Of a stretch of 6,769 nucleotides of DNA, positions 6,085 through 6,769 are shown piece by piece; the stretch's first letter is position 1, and the number at the start of each line of letters is the position of its first letter. The notes under the pieces were generated by a model. The model did no database searches. It was not told the origin of the DNA and worked only from the letters and a program-made list of their open reading frames with translations. Made by a program: the position numbers and the translations under genes. The stretch is from positions 1 to 6,769 of the forward strand of contig NZ_CALJPC010000053.1 of NCBI RefSeq assembly GCF_937981295.1, given 5' to 3'. This DNA is from an uncultured Campylobacter sp. (lineage in GTDB: Bacteria; Campylobacterota; Campylobacteria; Campylobacterales; Campylobacteraceae).

Positions 6085-6357
6085 ATGAGATACAGCAATC
6101 CGATATTTTTAAATTTATTCAGTAATTACAAAGATGAATTTGCCGGAGTCGGTCGGCGCGACTTTATAATTTATTTGGAAGAACTGATTAAGGCTGGAGA
6201 ATATGGTATAGCGCTGGAAGATTTTTTGCTTCAAATGTATGAATATGATATAAAAATTTCTTCTAACGACTTAACAATTATAAAAAATTTATGCGAAGGC
6301 GTGAATATAGGTAGTGATTTATGGTCGGTTCTAAGCATTAGAGCGGCGGGCGATTAA
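6085..6357 (+). CDS. MafI-like immunity protein
   Basis: This 90-aa all-helical protein matches, from memory, the MafI family pattern: a helix leading into GEYGIALE (38-45), then QMYEYDI (50-56), a segment that begins the next helix, and a Trp near the end (W80, in DLWSVL). MafI proteins in Neisseria protect against the secreted polymorphic toxin MafB, and related small proteins occur beside many CDI- and Rhs-type toxins. The length is typical. No signal peptide is present, so it acts in the cytoplasm. GAGGA at 6071-6075 lies 9 nt before the ATG. No toxin gene adjoins it, so here it is an orphan. The family is fairly sure; the partner is unknown. Confidence 0.85.
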   Translation: MRYSNPIFLNLFSNYKDEFAGVGRRDFIIYLEELIKAGEYGIALEDFLLQMYEYDIKISSNDLTIIKNLCEGVNIGSDLWSVLSIRAAGD

Positions 6358-6378
6358 AAATATACCGAAAGAGGGTCA

Positions 6379-6651
6379 ATGATAGAGGAATATATAAAAA
6401 TAATAGAGGATTTTTTGCAAAACAGAATCGACGTATTTGAATTTGAAAAGATATATTGGGATAAATTTATGAATGATAAAAATTTTCCCGATGAATATTA
6501 TGAGCCGCTTAATAGACTTCTTACTGACATCGATGAATTCGAATCAGACGAAGAGTTGAGGGGTGATGATACGGTAGGCGATTCATTAAGTGAAGAGGAT
6601 CTAAGGGGGTGCGCGAAAAAGGCTTTAAAACAAATTGCGCTTTTAAAATAG
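6379..6651 (+). CDS. Colicin-immunity-like small acidic protein
   Basis: This 90-aa acidic protein resembles the bacterial self-protective colicin-like immunity family. A first helix runs IIEDFLQNRIDVFEFEKIY (8-26). A Phe-Pro turn (36-37) and a second helix with L..LL.DIDEF (44-54) follow, then an acidic loop, ELRG (59-62), and a final helix starting SEEDLRG with AKKALKQI (79-86). In this family a four-helix bundle carries surface Asp/Glu that contact the toxin's nucleic-acid-binding face, often a tRNase; that is family knowledge from memory. AGAGGG at 6370-6375 gives a good ribosome binding site 3 nt from the start. The gene follows the MafI-like gene by 21 nt and so is likely in the same transcript. 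It is moderately sure; a profile search would settle it. Confidence 0.8.
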   Translation: MIEEYIKIIEDFLQNRIDVFEFEKIYWDKFMNDKNFPDEYYEPLNRLLTDIDEFESDEELRGDDTVGDSLSEEDLRGCAKKALKQIALLK

Positions 6652-6689
6652 TAGTTTTATAAAATGATAATTTTTGCGAGAATTTTAAA

Positions 6690-6707
6690 AATATATTACG
6701 ATATAAT
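6690..6707 (+). promoter_or_regulatory. Candidate sigma-70 promoter before the second 48-bp repeat
   Basis: A perfect TATAAT at 6702-6707 follows AT-rich sequence with T-runs and no clear -35, as is usual for Campylobacter promoters. Transcription would begin near 6714, at the very start of the 48-bp repeat and about 30 nt before the next gene's ATG. The region before repeat copy 1 is loosely similar (both end in AATGC) but has TTTAGAAT instead of a perfect box. Confidence 0.5.
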
Positions 6708-6714
6708 GCGGGCA

Positions 6715-6762
6715 AAACCCACATCCCAATAAAAGGAAACCCAAATGCAAATTAACGGAAAA
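6715..6762 (+). repeat. 48-bp direct repeat, copy 2 (leader, RBS and start codon)
   Basis: This copy is identical to 3046-3093. The two copies are 3669 bp apart in the same orientation, and each ends after the sixth codon of a gene. Recombination between them would excise or duplicate the block from the gene at 3076 through the colicin-immunity-like gene. Confidence 0.95.
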
Positions 6763-6769
6763 GAGATAT
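6745..6769 (+). CDS. 5' end of a further array gene, cut by the window edge
   Basis: Only eight codons are visible (MQINGKEI). The first six are identical to those of the gene at 3076, with the same ribosome binding site 7 nt upstream. Codon 7 changes from His to Glu, so the copies diverge there, while the following bases remain similar. It is probably another member of the repeated family at 3076 and 4501, but only the sequence beyond the window can show this. It could instead be a different gene fused to the shared start. Confidence 0.75.

Noticed and set aside
6045..6125. 26-codon frame overlapping the start of the MafI-like gene
   Set aside because: It is short, has no clear ribosome binding site, and is explained by overlap with the next gene's leader.
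6521..6724. Open minus-strand frame of 67 codons
   Set aside because: It opposes the colicin-immunity-like gene and the TATAAT region; no family pattern is seen.

Overview
The window reads as an accessory 'immunity island' from an AT-rich Gram-negative bacterium, most likely a Campylobacter or close relative (inference). The grounds are low GC, strong AAA/TTT/ATA codon bias, AAGGA-type ribosome binding sites followed by A-rich spacers, and a TATAAT -10 box with no clear -35. No housekeeping gene, rRNA, tRNA, transposase or CRISPR array is visible, so the species cannot be fixed.

Layout. Bases 1-950 hold no credible intact gene. They contain three degenerate 21-bp repeats (40-177), several inverted repeats, and short broken frames that may be decayed coding DNA. 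From 951 to the end every gene is on the + strand, is small (90-203 codons), and is closely spaced (4-nt overlap up to about 90-nt gaps). In order: two paralogous membrane-anchored proteins (951, 1421); two paralogous proteins resembling the Imm41 type (1832, 2223); a decayed small gene (2702-3042); a 131-aa protein (3076) whose paralogue is at 4501; a possible winged-helix protein (3496) overlapping a 203-aa protein of unknown family (3864); the paralogue (4501); a SUKH/SMI1-KNR4 protein (4906); an acidic unknown protein (5559); a MafI-like immunity protein (6085); a colicin-immunity-like protein (6379); and the first eight codons of another gene cut by the window edge (6745).

How it fits together. 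Several unrelated families that are known or suspected to neutralise polymorphic toxins (CDI, Maf, colicin and SUKH-associated systems) lie head to tail with no toxin gene between them. The simplest reading is an orphan-immunity array that protects the cell against toxins of competing kin, probably downstream of, or derived from, a polymorphic toxin locus outside the window. Three tandem or near-tandem paralogue sets and a pseudogene show growth by duplication and loss by decay.

The most notable structure is a perfect 48-bp direct repeat (3046-3093 and 6715-6762). It covers the leader, the ribosome binding site, the start codon and the first six codons of two genes, and so brackets a 3669-bp block of the array. 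It could be a recombination joint by which immunity cassettes are gained, lost or amplified. Family names come from remembered sequence patterns, not from a search.
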